DNA from: a virus
Length of the DNA stretch: 23,679 bases
Direction: 5' to 3' (one strand)
IMG/VR virus record: IMGVR_UViG_3300022209_000018
Location: 1 to 23,679 of that record
In this document: piece by piece, positions 1 through 6,586 of the stretch
How positions within the stretch are numbered: the first letter of the stretch is position 1
Layout of the letters: each line of letters starts with the position of its first letter
The notes under the pieces: generated by a model
What the model saw: only the letters and a program-made list of their open reading frames with translations
The model's database searches: none
Told to the model about the DNA's origin: nothing
Translations under genes and position numbers: made by a program

Positions 1-146
1 TGGCTCTGGCTCTGGCTATGGCTCTGGCGATGGCGATGGCTCTGGCTATGGCGATGGCGATGGCGATGGCTCTGGCTATGGCGATGGCGATGGCGATGGC
101 TCTGGCGATGGCGATGGCGATGGCGATGGCGATGGCGATGACGATG
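1..146 (+). repeat. Degenerate 6-bp tandem repeat (GGCTCT/GGCGAT/GGCTAT)
   Basis: The first ~146 bases are built from the hexamers GGCTCT, GGCTAT and GGCGAT in varied order, with a longer pure GGCGAT run near 110-140. In frame 2 they encode Gly-Ser, Gly-Tyr and Gly-Asp dipeptides. Such a hexamer array can expand or contract by slippage without breaking the frame. The array probably extends left of the window. Confidence 0.9.
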
Positions 147-172
147 GTAATGGATCTGGCTCTAACTATTAA
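2..172 (+). CDS. C-terminal end of a glycine-rich repeat protein (5' partial)
   Basis: Reading frame 2 is open from the window edge to TAA at 170-172 and encodes 56 residues that alternate Gly with Ser, Tyr or Asp, closing with DDDGNGSGSNY. Every second codon is a glycine codon (nearly all GGC), which is coherent protein sequence, whereas the other frames give Ala-Leu-Met or Trp-Leu strings. From memory, phage DUF7666-type proteins often carry Gly/Asp/Tyr repeat tails, and a DUF7666-like gene follows 16 bases later, so this may be the tail of a paralogue; that is inference. The N-terminal domain lies outside the window, so the function cannot be read here. Confidence 0.6.
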   Translation, partial: GSGSGYGSGDGDGSGYGDGDGDGSGYGDGDGDGSGDGDGDGDGDGDDDGNGSGSNY

Positions 173-188
173 ATTAAAAAGGACGGCC

Positions 189-818
189 ATGAAAGCCTGG
201 TATTTTATCAGCGAAGACAAACGACTTAGATATGGTGATGACAACACCGTCGCCCCTGGGTATGTCTATAAAGTTGATGGGGATATCGCCCTATGTAAGT
301 GGGGCTTGCACGCGAGCAAAAGAGCCATCGACGCTTTGCACTACGCGCCAGGTCCAATCGTTTGTCGGGTCGCTTTAGGTGGCACTATTATCAATGGTGA
401 TGATAAATCTGTCGCCACTTCTCGAAAAGTGTTGTGGATGGCAGACGCTAAAAATGCGCTGCATGAGTTTGCCTGTCAGGTCGCGGAGCAAGCACTGGAA
501 AACGCAGGCGTGAAGGATGAGCGATTTTGGAATGCGATAAAAGCAAAGCGCGCATGGGTGCTTGGGGAAATTAACTTCCACGAGCTGGCTGCGGCAAGGG
601 AAGCGGCAGGGGGTGAGGCATGGGATTTGGCATGGGATGCGGCAAGGGCCGCGGCATGGGAAGCGGCAGGGGGTGCGGCATGGGATGCGGCAAGGGCCGC
701 GGCATGGGAAGCGGCAAGGGCCGCGGCAAGGGGTGCGGCAAGGGGTGCGGCAAGGGCCGATCAAGACAAACGATTAACCCGCATGCTTATGGATCTGAAT
801 AAGGACAATAAATCATGA
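189..818 (+). CDS. DUF7666-like phage protein with Ala/Arg/Trp repeat tail
   Basis: A 209-residue protein. Residues 1-125 form a compact domain (MKAWYFIS start, WGLHAS at 38-43, VCRVALGG at 58-65) that resembles the phage DUF7666 family from memory; its biochemical role is not known. Residues 134-190 are an Ala-rich repeat of AARAAAWEAA/GGAAWDAARA type, likely a long helix, followed by a charged end. I chose ATG 189 because AAAAAGGAC lies just upstream and the recognisable domain starts there. The same frame stays open to an ATG at 18, but that extension only reads the neighbour's hexamer repeat out of frame. Its stop overlaps the next start (ATGA at 815-818), so the two are translationally coupled. 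Confidence 0.75.
   Translation: MKAWYFISEDKRLRYGDDNTVAPGYVYKVDGDIALCKWGLHASKRAIDALHYAPGPIVCRVALGGTIINGDDKSVATSRKVLWMADAKNALHEFACQVAEQALENAGVKDERFWNAIKAKRAWVLGEINFHELAAAREAAGGEAWDLAWDAARAAAWEAAGGAAWDAARAAAWEAARAAARGAARGAARADQDKRLTRMLMDLNKDNKS
591..760 (+). repeat. Imperfect GC-rich coding repeat (GCGGCAAGGG / GCGGCATGGG units)
   Basis: Units of about 10-12 bases (gcggcaaggg, gcggcatggg, gcggcagggg joined by cc, gt, aa or ga) recur through the 3' half of the DUF7666-like gene, with a longer 40-50 base module visibly repeated. They encode the Ala/Arg/Trp tail. Several other frames stay open across it, which creates spurious Pro/Arg/Cys-rich or Gly-rich reading frames on both strands. Confidence 0.85.
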
Positions 819-988
819 AAAACGATCGCCCGTCCGACTTTCATGATGCTGATACCGATATCAATTCTATGTTGAGCGATGAACTTCGCGCTGAAATCAG
901 GCGGCAGAATCAAGCGAATTGGATCCGAATCAGGTTGCAAGCGCTAGGAAATTTCTTCCGTGAATGTGCAATAAAGTTCCGTGAATAA
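815..988 (+). CDS. Hypothetical 57-residue protein
   Basis: Starts at the ATG of the ATGA overlap with the preceding stop and ends at TAA 986-988. The product begins MKNDRPSDFHDADTDINSML and has an acidic N-terminal third and a basic, amphipathic C-terminal half (RAEIRRQNQANWIRIR) that should be helical. No recognised family. The overlap with the DUF7666-like gene argues that it is real and co-translated. Confidence 0.55.
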   Translation: MKNDRPSDFHDADTDINSMLSDELRAEIRRQNQANWIRIRLQALGNFFRECAIKFRE

Positions 989-1174
989 TGCGTGAAACTG
1001 TGGCGCGATAATTGAAAAAAGGATCTCAATCGTTGACGATATGAACATCGATCAGTAGCTTTGCAACTGGGGCAGGACAGCACAGCGGAGTCGCGACCGC
1101 ATCGTGTTTCTTTCTGCCGGTAACAGTTCAGATTACTGCTCCACCCTATCATCTTGCTTTACCGGAGCGTCATT
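989..1174 (+). other. Intergenic gap before the helicase-methyltransferase gene
   Basis: No convincing gene on either strand. A TTGACG at about 1033 could be a -35 box for the downstream gene, but no good -10 box stands 16-18 bases after it. A minus-strand frame covering 910-1152 is Cys/Arg-rich and has no ribosome site, so I did not call it. Confidence 0.4.
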
Positions 1175-3397
1175 ATGCCGAATGTACCCGATCAACCCAT
1201 TGCCCAAAATGCCAACTATGGTGATTTTTTAGAAACAAAACGACGCCGCGCGCCTAGCGGTGGATTCGAATGTAAAACCCTCCCAAGCAAGCTATTCGAT
1301 TTTCAAATCGATATTGTGCAATGGGCGTGCAAGCGCGGCAGCGCTGCAATCTTCGCAGATACCGGACTCGGCAAAACGGCCATGCAAATGGCATGGGCGG
1401 CACAAGTACCGGGGCGCGTGCTTGTGGTGGCCCCGTTAGCCGTTGCCCAGCAATCCGAGCGCGAGGCATCGGCGTTCAGGATCCACGCCGAGTACAGCCG
1501 CACACCGATCGATGCAGGGATCACGATTACTAATTACGAGATGCTGCATCATTTCGATTTGACCGAGTACGCGGGCATCGTCTTAGACGAGTCGAGTATT
1601 CTCAAGGCACATGACGGCAAAACGCGCACAGCATTAATTAATGCAGCAAAGAAGGTGCCTTATCGTCTCTCTTGTACGGCTACACCGTCGCCCAATGATT
1701 ACATGGAGCTTGGAAACCAGTGCGAGTTTTTAGGCGTTATGACGCGTGTTGAAATGCTCGCTACTTTCTTTACGCACGATGGTGGAGAAACGTCTAAATG
1801 GCGGCTAAAGGGTCACGGGCGCAAGCGTTTCTGGGAATGGCTGGCAACATGGGCGGTTGTTATTCGCAAACCGTCCGACATTGGCGGCGATGACGCTCGC
1901 TATGCTCTGCCGGAATTAATCATGCACGAACACGTCATCGCCGATGACGCGCCACCGCATGGGGAATTGTTCGCGCGGCCCGCGCTGACATTGACCGACC
2001 AGCGTACGGCTCGTCGACAGTCAATATCTGAACGCGTTTCGAAGATTGCCGAGATGGTGAATGCAAGCGATGAGCCTTGGCTAATCTGGTGCAATCTTAA
2101 TGACGAATCAGAAATGCTGTCTGCCATGATTCCCGACGCGGTTGCAGTGTCGGGCTCGGACAAAATAGACGCGAAAGAATCAGCCATGATGAGGTTCACA
2201 GATGGCGAAATTCGCGTGCTTGTCTCTAAACCGTCGATCTGTGGATTCGGCATGAACTGGCAGCACTGCAACAATGTTGCCTTTTGCGGTTTATCGCACT
2301 CGTTCGAGCAGCTATACCAAGCAATTCGCCGCTGCTGGCGGTTCGGTCAATGGCGCGAAGTGAACTGTCATATCGTTACCGCCGAGGGCGAAGGGCAGGT
2401 GCTAGAAAACATCAAACGAAAAGAGATCGCACACGAAACTATGAGCACTGAAATGGTGGCGCACATGCGCGACGCCATGCGCCTAGAAATTAAAGGAGCA
2501 AGCCTAATGACTGATAATTATTCACCGACGATCGAAAGCGGCGAGGGCTGGGATTTATATCTGGGCGATTGTGTAGAAACGGTCGGCCGGCTTGACTCGA
2601 ATACTATTGATTACACGATATTCTCGCCGCCGTTCGCTTCGCTTTACACCTACTCCGCAAGTGATCGCGACATGGGCAACGTCGCCGATGATGACGAGTT
2701 CGCGCGGCATTTTTCATACCTCGTTCCAGAGCTTTACCGGGTGACCAAGCCCGGCCGGCTGGTGTCATTTCATTGCATGAACTTGCCGACTAGCAAACAA
2801 CACCACGGCGTTATCGGGTTGCGAGATTTTCGCGGCGAGCTTATCCGTGCATTTTCCGACGAAGGATGGATTTTTCATTCCGAAGTGTGCATATGGAAGG
2901 ATCCAGTGACAGCCATGCAGCGCACAAAGGCGCTCGGATTGCTATACAAGCAAATTAAGAAAGACTCGACGATGTCGCGCCAAGGGATCCCGGACTATCT
3001 CGTCACCATGCGTAAGCCAGGCGAGAACCCCGAACCCGTGTCACACACAAATGAATCATTCCCTGTTTCGCTCTGGCAGCGCTACGCATCGCCGGTATGG
3101 ATGGACATTAAACCCGGACGTACCTTGCAATATCGAAACGCCCGCGAGAACGATGACGAGCGCCATATTTGTCCACTCCAGCTAGATGTGATCGAACGCG
3201 CGATCGATCTGTGGACAAACCCGAGCGATCTGGTTCTGTCGCCGTTTGCCGGTATTGGTTCAGAGGGGTTTGTGGCTGTTCAGGCTGGCCGGCGGTTTAT
3301 TGGTGTTGAACTAAAAGCGAGTTATTGGACGGTCGCGTGCGACAACATGGCTCACGCAAGAGCAACGAGCGGCGATCTATTCGCAGAAACAGCATGA
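1175..3397 (+). CDS. SNF2-like helicase fused to an SPPF-type DNA methyltransferase
   Basis: 740 residues, two enzymes in one chain. Residues ~35-435 are a superfamily 2 helicase/translocase: P-loop DTGLGKT at 62-68, DES box at 138-140, TAT motif at 168-170, and motif VI QAIRRCWRFGQ at 382-392, which is the SNF2-style arginine-finger region. Residues ~445-740 are an amino-methyltransferase: catalytic SPPF at 484-487 (N6-adenine or N4-cytosine type) and the AdoMet-binding LSPFAGIGSEG at 688-698, with the catalytic motif before the AdoMet motif (beta-class order). Such fusions are known in phages and probably modify phage DNA; the target base and site cannot be read. Start ATG 1175 is weakly supported (ccggagcg upstream); an upstream in-frame start at 1154 is possible. 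The stop overlaps the HTH gene at ATGA 3394-3397. Confidence 0.9.
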   Translation: MPNVPDQPIAQNANYGDFLETKRRRAPSGGFECKTLPSKLFDFQIDIVQWACKRGSAAIFADTGLGKTAMQMAWAAQVPGRVLVVAPLAVAQQSEREASAFRIHAEYSRTPIDAGITITNYEMLHHFDLTEYAGIVLDESSILKAHDGKTRTALINAAKKVPYRLSCTATPSPNDYMELGNQCEFLGVMTRVEMLATFFTHDGGETSKWRLKGHGRKRFWEWLATWAVVIRKPSDIGGDDARYALPELIMHEHVIADDAPPHGELFARPALTLTDQRTARRQSISERVSKIAEMVNASDEPWLIWCNLNDESEMLSAMIPDAVAVSGSDKIDAKESAMMRFTDGEIRVLVSKPSICGFGMNWQHCNNVAFCGLSHSFEQLYQAIRRCWRFGQWREVNCHIVTAEGEGQVLENIKRKEIAHETMSTEMVAHMRDAMRLEIKGASLMTDNYSPTIESGEGWDLYLGDCVETVGRLDSNTIDYTIFSPPFASLYTYSASDRDMGNVADDDEFARHFSYLVPELYRVTKPGRLVSFHCMNLPTSKQHHGVIGLRDFRGELIRAFSDEGWIFHSEVCIWKDPVTAMQRTKALGLLYKQIKKDSTMSRQGIPDYLVTMRKPGENPEPVSHTNESFPVSLWQRYASPVWMDIKPGRTLQYRNARENDDERHICPLQLDVIERAIDLWTNPSDLVLSPFAGIGSEGFVAVQAGRRFIGVELKASYWTVACDNMAHARATSGDLFAETA
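2492..2509 (+). promoter_or_regulatory. Internal Shine-Dalgarno and ATG at the helicase-methyltransferase junction
   Basis: AAAGGAG at 2492-2498 stands 8 bases before an in-frame ATG at 2507, which is residue 445 of the fusion, exactly between the two domains. Translation from here would give a 296-residue stand-alone methyltransferase. It may be a working second start or a relic of two separate genes. Confidence 0.55.
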
Positions 3398-3723
3398 CAA
3401 GCTTGTTCGGTCGAATCGTTTCAGAGCTTAAGGGTGATGGCATGAGCTATTCAGAGATAGCTCAACGTGTGGGCGGATATAGAGGGCACATATCGCGATT
3501 TGCATCAAGGCCAGAAATGGAACCCTTGTATTCACTTGGTGCGGCGCTTATTGCGCTGCATAACGAACGATTCTCGTGGAGAATGACTAATGGACGATCA
3601 AGATGTATTTGCGCTTGTTGTCGAAGAGTTGAAAAGAGCGCGAAAAAAATTCCCGGTCCCACATTTTATGATGACGGCGGTCACGGAGGAGGTCGGGGAA
3701 TTAGCGCGCGCAGTTCTTCATAA
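3394..3723 (+). CDS. Small helix-turn-helix protein with an anomalous tail
   Basis: 109 residues as read. Residues ~5-40 contain a clear HTH: an ELKGDGMSYSEIAQRVGGYRGHIS-like segment in which SYSEIAQRVG is helix 2 and YRGHISRF the recognition helix. Phage proteins of this kind usually stop at about 60-70 residues, near LHNERFSW here. The remaining ~45 residues (RSRCICACCRRVEK, then a Gly/Ser end) are simply the shifted frame of the next gene. Both other frames hit a stop at 3584-3590, so a single-base indel would end the protein right at the next gene's start. Likely a DNA-binding regulator or replication accessory. Confidence 0.65.
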   Translation: MTSLFGRIVSELKGDGMSYSEIAQRVGGYRGHISRFASRPEMEPLYSLGAALIALHNERFSWRMTNGRSRCICACCRRVEKSAKKIPGPTFYDDGGHGGGRGISARSSS

Positions 3724-3889
3724 GGTAGCTCCTGAAGAGATCGATCCTTATGCGGCAGACGATGTAATTAAGGAGGCAGTGCAGGCAATATCGACGATCG
3801 TGCGATTAGTGGTAGAAGGCGACACGTCGCACGGACTCGGTCCGTCTAAGTTAACGGTAACACCGGATCTTTTTTCTGATTCCCCATGA
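3590..3889 (+). CDS. MazG-like nucleotide pyrophosphohydrolase family protein
   Basis: 99 residues. The N-terminal helix DVFALVVEELKRARKKFP leads to the EExxE metal-binding motif TEEVGEL (E33, E34, E37), followed by a second helix KEAVQAISTIVRLVVEGD. This layout matches the short phage MazG-like all-alpha proteins, which hydrolyse (d)NTPs or nucleotide alarmones to monophosphates in the family at large; the usual ExxD of full MazG is E62-A-V-Q here, as I recall for the phage subfamily. It overlaps the HTH gene by 134 bases and the next gene at ATGA 3886-3889. Its start is preceded by GTGGAGAATGACTA, giving a usable GGAG. Confidence 0.75.
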   Translation: MDDQDVFALVVEELKRARKKFPVPHFMMTAVTEEVGELARAVLHKVAPEEIDPYAADDVIKEAVQAISTIVRLVVEGDTSHGLGPSKLTVTPDLFSDSP

Positions 3890-4128
3890 GAAATATCGAT
3901 CCAAAACTTGCCAGAAACGCCAAAAGGCGGATCGAATGGCAGATTGATAACGCCCGCGAAAAGCTGGAGCTAGCTTCGCGCTTAGCTGTAAGACGAGCGC
4001 GCGATTGTCTCAGAGCCGCGGAGGAAAGCGAATCTCATACGCGCGCTGCACTGAAACATCATAAAACCCTGATCGATTTAATCGCTGAACGTGATGCCCA
4101 GAAGGGCACACCGGAAGAGCAATCGTGA
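3886..4128 (+). CDS. Hypothetical 80-residue helical protein
   Basis: Starts at the ATG of an ATGA overlap with the MazG-like gene. The product is strongly charged (many Arg, Lys, Glu) and has long heptad-like runs such as NAREKLELASRLAVRRARD, so it should be almost all helix, possibly a coiled coil. No Cys or membrane segment. No family recognised. The position inside the replication block suggests an accessory DNA-metabolism role, but nothing in the sequence proves it. Confidence 0.65.
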   Translation: MRNIDPKLARNAKRRIEWQIDNAREKLELASRLAVRRARDCLRAAEESESHTRAALKHHKTLIDLIAERDAQKGTPEEQS

Positions 4129-4163
4129 CTTATTGGCCACACCCTGAAGGCGTGGCGTTCTAA
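4125..4163 (+). CDS. Possible 12-codon coupling ORF
   Basis: GTG at 4125 overlaps the preceding stop (GTGA) and the frame MTYWPHPEGVAF ends at TAA 4161-4163, whose last A is the first base of the DUF1376 start (TAATG). Both junctions are typical of translational coupling, so this tiny frame may carry ribosomes across the 34-base gap. The peptide itself has no known role. Confidence 0.25.
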   Translation: MTYWPHPEGVAF

Positions 4164-4984
4164 TGCCGACTCGCCCCTGGTTCCCCCTTAACGTCGGCGA
4201 TTACTTGCGCGACACAAGTCACCTATCTCTTGAAGAGCACGGTGCCTATTTTAAGCTGATCTGCCATGCCTGGAACCATGACGGGCTCATACCAAACGAC
4301 ATGCGAAGAATCGGAACAATCCTAGGAGTTCACACAAACAAGGCTAAAACCCTATGGGGGTTTGTCGGGGGTTTCTGGTACGAAACCCAGGGGGGGTATA
4401 GGCAAAAAAGAATCGACGAAGAGTTATCTAAGTCATTTGAAATCTCAGGGAAAAGACGCAAAGCAGCCGAGGCAAGACACCATGCAAATGCACCTGCAAA
4501 TGCACCTGCAAATGCAACCACAATCCACAAACCACACTCTTTAGGAGTACCTAAAGAGATCAATGACGATTTGAAGGAAGAAAAAGCGCAACAGAAAATG
4601 GAGTTTGAAGCTTGGTGGAGAGCCGTATGGTGGAAAACAAATAAAGGCGCAGCGGAAAGGGCTTGGCCAAAGGCGCGAGCCAAGCGAACGCTCGAGCAAT
4701 TGACGGACAGTCGCGATCGTCTTGTCGCCCATTATCAACGTGACCCAACAGTGGCCCAGTTACATCCCTCGACCTGGCTAAACGGCGAGCGCTGGACTGA
4801 CGAACTTAGGAGCAACGGAAATGGAAAAGCCCGAACGAACGGCGGCGCAAATCATGGGAGCGCTGGACTTTCAGCATCCCAGCGCATCGATGCCGCGTGG
4901 GAACGTGAGCGTGCAGAAAGAGGCGGTCATGAGGGAGTTGTGGAAAAGCATGGGGGCAATATTTGGGACGCCGTGGGAAAGTAA
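4163..4984 (+). CDS. DUF1376 (YdaU-like) phage replication protein
   Basis: 273 residues. Residues 1-95 are the DUF1376 domain: PWFPLNVGDYLRDTSHLSLEEHG-type opening (W/P-rich, then SLEEHGAYFKLICHAWNHDG) typical of phage and Rac-prophage YdaU proteins found beside replication genes. Residues ~108-120 are an N-A-P-A repeat linker encoded by a 12-bp tandem repeat. The C-terminal part has a helical W-rich region (EAWWRAVWWKTNKGAAERAWPKA) seen in the same position in lambda O-replacement proteins, with HPSTWLNGERWTDE near 202-215. It probably serves as the initiator partner of the downstream P-like loader; that is inference from position. Its last 164 bases overlap that gene. Confidence 0.8.
   Translation: MPTRPWFPLNVGDYLRDTSHLSLEEHGAYFKLICHAWNHDGLIPNDMRRIGTILGVHTNKAKTLWGFVGGFWYETQGGYRQKRIDEELSKSFEISGKRRKAAEARHHANAPANAPANATTIHKPHSLGVPKEINDDLKEEKAQQKMEFEAWWRAVWWKTNKGAAERAWPKARAKRTLEQLTDSRDRLVAHYQRDPTVAQLHPSTWLNGERWTDELRSNGNGKARTNGGANHGSAGLSASQRIDAAWERERAERGGHEGVVEKHGGNIWDAVGK
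4484..4519 (+). repeat. 12-bp tandem repeat in the DUF1376 linker
   Basis: GCAAATGCACCT occurs at 4484-4495 and 4496-4507, followed by a partial third copy, encoding Ala-Asn-Ala-Pro units between the two domains. The copy number could vary between relatives without frame loss. Confidence 0.85.
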
Positions 4985-5429
4985 CTACGGGCAGACAGAC
5001 AGCAATGGAACATGGGCGATCGGTCTTTCAGGATTTTCGCCCGATGATATCGCTCGCGGCGTAAGTGTTTGCGTGCGCGAAGGCGGCCGATTCCCGCCGA
5101 CGTTGCCGGAGTTTCGCCGCATGTGCATCGCGCCACGTGTTGATCCTTCGCATAAACCGTTCCCGAAAGCGCTGCCAGAGCCCCTTAGCGCAACCGATGC
5201 ACGCAAGGCGACAGCGAAGCACTGGCATAAGTTTTGGGTTGTTTCCGGTCTGAAGCCTACGGCTTCATTGTCGGTTGAAGAGCTTATTGACTTACAAGAC
5301 GAATTCGGCACGGGTCCGTTTAAGGTTTGGGGTAATGATTTGATCCAGGGCTATTGCGCAAAGGCGACTAAGGCGATAAAGAGCGGCCAGCCGTTGCCGG
5401 CGTTTAGGGCTTTGGGATCTGAACGGTAA
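4821..5429 (+). CDS. Lambda P-like replication protein (helicase loader)
   Basis: 202 residues. The core, residues ~37-110, matches the phage replication protein P pattern: ELWKSMGAIFGTPWESNYG, W at 66, IARGVSVCVREGGRFPPTLPEFRRMC. In lambda, P brings the host DnaB helicase to the origin. Start 4821 has AGGAG at 4808-4812 with 8-bp spacing; an alternative ATG at 4929 (GAAAGAGG upstream) gives a 166-residue product that keeps the whole core. With either start the gene overlaps the DUF1376 gene, by 164 or 56 bases, in another frame. Followed after 4 bases by the zinc-knuckle gene, so co-translated. Confidence 0.8.
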   Translation: MEKPERTAAQIMGALDFQHPSASMPRGNVSVQKEAVMRELWKSMGAIFGTPWESNYGQTDSNGTWAIGLSGFSPDDIARGVSVCVREGGRFPPTLPEFRRMCIAPRVDPSHKPFPKALPEPLSATDARKATAKHWHKFWVVSGLKPTASLSVEELIDLQDEFGTGPFKVWGNDLIQGYCAKATKAIKSGQPLPAFRALGSER

Positions 5430-5433
5430 TCAC

Positions 5434-5823
5434 ATGCAGACGCGAGAATGTCAGTGGTGCGCGAGTCCTATCGCTCGACGTGATAACGAGACGCGTCGAG
5501 CGTTCTCACAAAGAAAGTTTTGCAGCATCCCTTGCAAAAATGAAGCGCAAACTTTCTCAGAAACGCGGGGCCACATGGCTAAACAACCATTTTGCCAGTG
5601 GTGCGGCGATGCGTTTTATAGGCGCATCGGCGAGAATGGCTGGAATTTTAAGCGCCGCCAATTCTGTTGCAGAGAGCATGCTGATTTCAGTCGGGTCGGT
5701 CAGCCTAAAAAGAAGAAACCCAAAACCAACGGCCCGCACATGATGCCGGTGATCTGGCAGATCCCAGAATGGGAAGCTACCCTAGCGCCGAAACCACCGC
5801 GCCCGTCAAGGTTGCCGAAATAA
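5434..5823 (+). CDS. Double zinc-knuckle protein
   Basis: 129 residues with two similar cysteine modules: CQWC at 7-10 pairing with FCSIPC near 30-35, then CQWC near 54-57 pairing with QFCCREH near 76-82. Each looks like a treble-clef or zinc-ribbon zinc site, similar to short phage proteins near replication or NinG-like genes. The C-terminal third is Pro/Lys-rich (KKKKPKTNGP). This suggests nucleic-acid binding; no enzyme motif is visible. Stop TAA overlaps the next start (TAATG, 5821-5825). Confidence 0.7.
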   Translation: MQTRECQWCASPIARRDNETRRAFSQRKFCSIPCKNEAQTFSETRGHMAKQPFCQWCGDAFYRRIGENGWNFKRRQFCCREHADFSRVGQPKKKKPKTNGPHMMPVIWQIPEWEATLAPKPPRPSRLPK

Positions 5824-5924
5824 TGAACGTGCTTGTTTTTCTGGCGTTGTTTGTGTTTTGTTTTGTGTTTGGGATTTTGTGTTATGTCGTGTTCACGATT
5901 TTATTGCGGAGAGTGATCGACTGA
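5823..5924 (+). CDS. Small single-pass membrane protein (33 residues)
   Basis: ATG overlaps the preceding TAA. The product is almost entirely a hydrophobic helix (MNVLVFLALFVFCFVFGILC...) ending in RRVID, which predicts an inner-membrane protein with a cytoplasmic basic end. Overlapping junctions on both sides support it as a real gene. Function unknown. Confidence 0.55.
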   Translation: MNVLVFLALFVFCFVFGILCYVVFTILLRRVID

Positions 5925-6094
5925 GTGATCCAAAGAAACCAGTTAAGCGTAAGCCTGCCGATCGTGAAGCGTTTAGTGAGTGGGTAAAATCCAATGATGA
6001 CGCATCTAAGTTCTTTCGCGAAATTGGCGAGCACTTCGGGAAGGTCGAGTTTATGGAAGCTAGTATTGATGAACCGAATGAGCGCGAAAAGTGA
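5921..6094 (+). CDS. Hypothetical 57-residue charged protein
   Basis: Frame SDPKKPVKRKPADREAFSEW... to TGA 6092-6094. No ATG exists at the natural boundary; I propose the CTG at 5921, which overlaps the upstream stop as CTGA and has GGAG at 5908-5911 nine bases before it. The next upstream ATG (5858) would add a translated copy of the membrane gene's DNA in another frame, so it is less likely. Basic N-terminus, acidic C-terminus. No family recognised. Confidence 0.45.
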   Translation: MSDPKKPVKRKPADREAFSEWVKSNDDASKFFREIGEHFGKVEFMEASIDEPNEREK

Positions 6095-6177
6095 TTGAAT
6101 TCCTTTCTGGAAATCCGATAATTTGGCCGATCATCGCGTTTGTGGTGATTGTGTATCTATTTGTTCGTGAGTTTTAG
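6091..6177 (+). CDS. Small membrane protein (28 residues)
   Basis: GTG start overlaps the preceding stop (GTGA, 6091-6094). The product, beginning IEFLSGNPIIWPIIAFVVIV after the start residue, is one hydrophobic helix with a short polar N-terminus and an Arg-Glu-Phe end. Probably real because of the coupled start; function unknown. Confidence 0.45.
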   Translation: MIEFLSGNPIIWPIIAFVVIVYLFVREF

Positions 6178-6179
6178 GT

Positions 6180-6341
6180 GTGAGTTCCTACGTTTTGATC
6201 GTGCTGCTTTGCGCGTCAATGTGTGAAGAGTTGCCGCGCGTGCAGTTCACAACGATCTACAGGTGCAATCAGGCGGCAGACGAGGAAAAAGATCGCAGGC
6301 CTGGAGCGTTCGTTTATTGCGAGCGTAATATTTTGGATTGA
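6180..6341 (+). CDS. Small secreted or membrane-anchored protein (53 residues)
   Basis: GTG at 6180, three bases after the previous stop. The first ~17 residues (MSSYVLIVLLCASMCEELPR) form a short hydrophobic segment that could be a signal peptide or anchor, followed by a polar domain with three further Cys (YRCNQ, VYCER) that could form disulphides outside the cytoplasm. It ends 12 bases before a hairpin terminator, as the last gene of the plus-strand block. Confidence 0.4.
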   Translation: MSSYVLIVLLCASMCEELPRVQFTTIYRCNQAADEEKDRRPGAFVYCERNILD

Positions 6342-6353
6342 ATCGTGAGACTT

Positions 6354-6376
6354 ACCCGGCCCATTGCGGGCCGGGT
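6354..6376. terminator. Bidirectional hairpin terminator between convergent operons
   Basis: Perfect 9-bp stem ACCCGGCCC (6354-6362) and GGGCCGGGT (6368-6376) with a 5-base loop, placed between the end of the plus-strand block (6341) and the end of the minus-strand operon (6392). There is no long T tract on either side, so efficiency is uncertain. Confidence 0.7.
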
Positions 6377-6391
6377 GTGGTAATTTCTGGC

Positions 6392-6571
6392 TTATTCGGG
6401 TTCCATGCTTTCCGCGATCAACTCGTCGATTTCGTTGCGCGCTTCGTGCGCGGTCGCGGCGTAGCCTGAAAAGCAATCACCTGCATCGTCTTCGCGATAA
6501 AAACCCCAATCAAATTGACGGATCGGGATCGGCGGGAAAATGTGTTCAATTGTGTAGCCGCGGTATTTCAT
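6392..6571 (-). CDS. Conserved small phage protein (MKYRGYTIE type)
   Basis: 59 residues. The opening MKYRGYTIEHIFPPIPIRQF, followed by DWGFYREDDAG and an acidic helical end, matches from memory a family of unannotated phage proteins that begin MKYRGYTI and carry PPIP and a W-containing strand. The start at 6571 has GGAGGATC just upstream; the earlier ATG at 6586 lies inside that ribosome site. Last gene of the minus-strand operon. Confidence 0.7.
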   Translation of the reverse strand: MKYRGYTIEHIFPPIPIRQFDWGFYREDDAGDCFSGYAATAHEARNEIDELIAESMEPE

Positions 6572-6586
6572 TGTTCGATCCTCCAT

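Noticed and set aside
18-188. Met-Ala-Leu repeat extension of the DUF7666-like gene
   Set aside because: It reads the neighbour's hexamer array in the wrong frame; the true start at 189 has its own ribosome site.
375-802. Cys/Arg/Pro- or Gly-rich frames on both strands over the DUF7666 gene
   Set aside because: All are repeat-driven shadows without ribosome sites.
910-1152. Minus-strand frame of 80 codons
   Set aside because: Cys/Arg/Ser-rich shadow without a ribosome site, opposite to the flanking genes.
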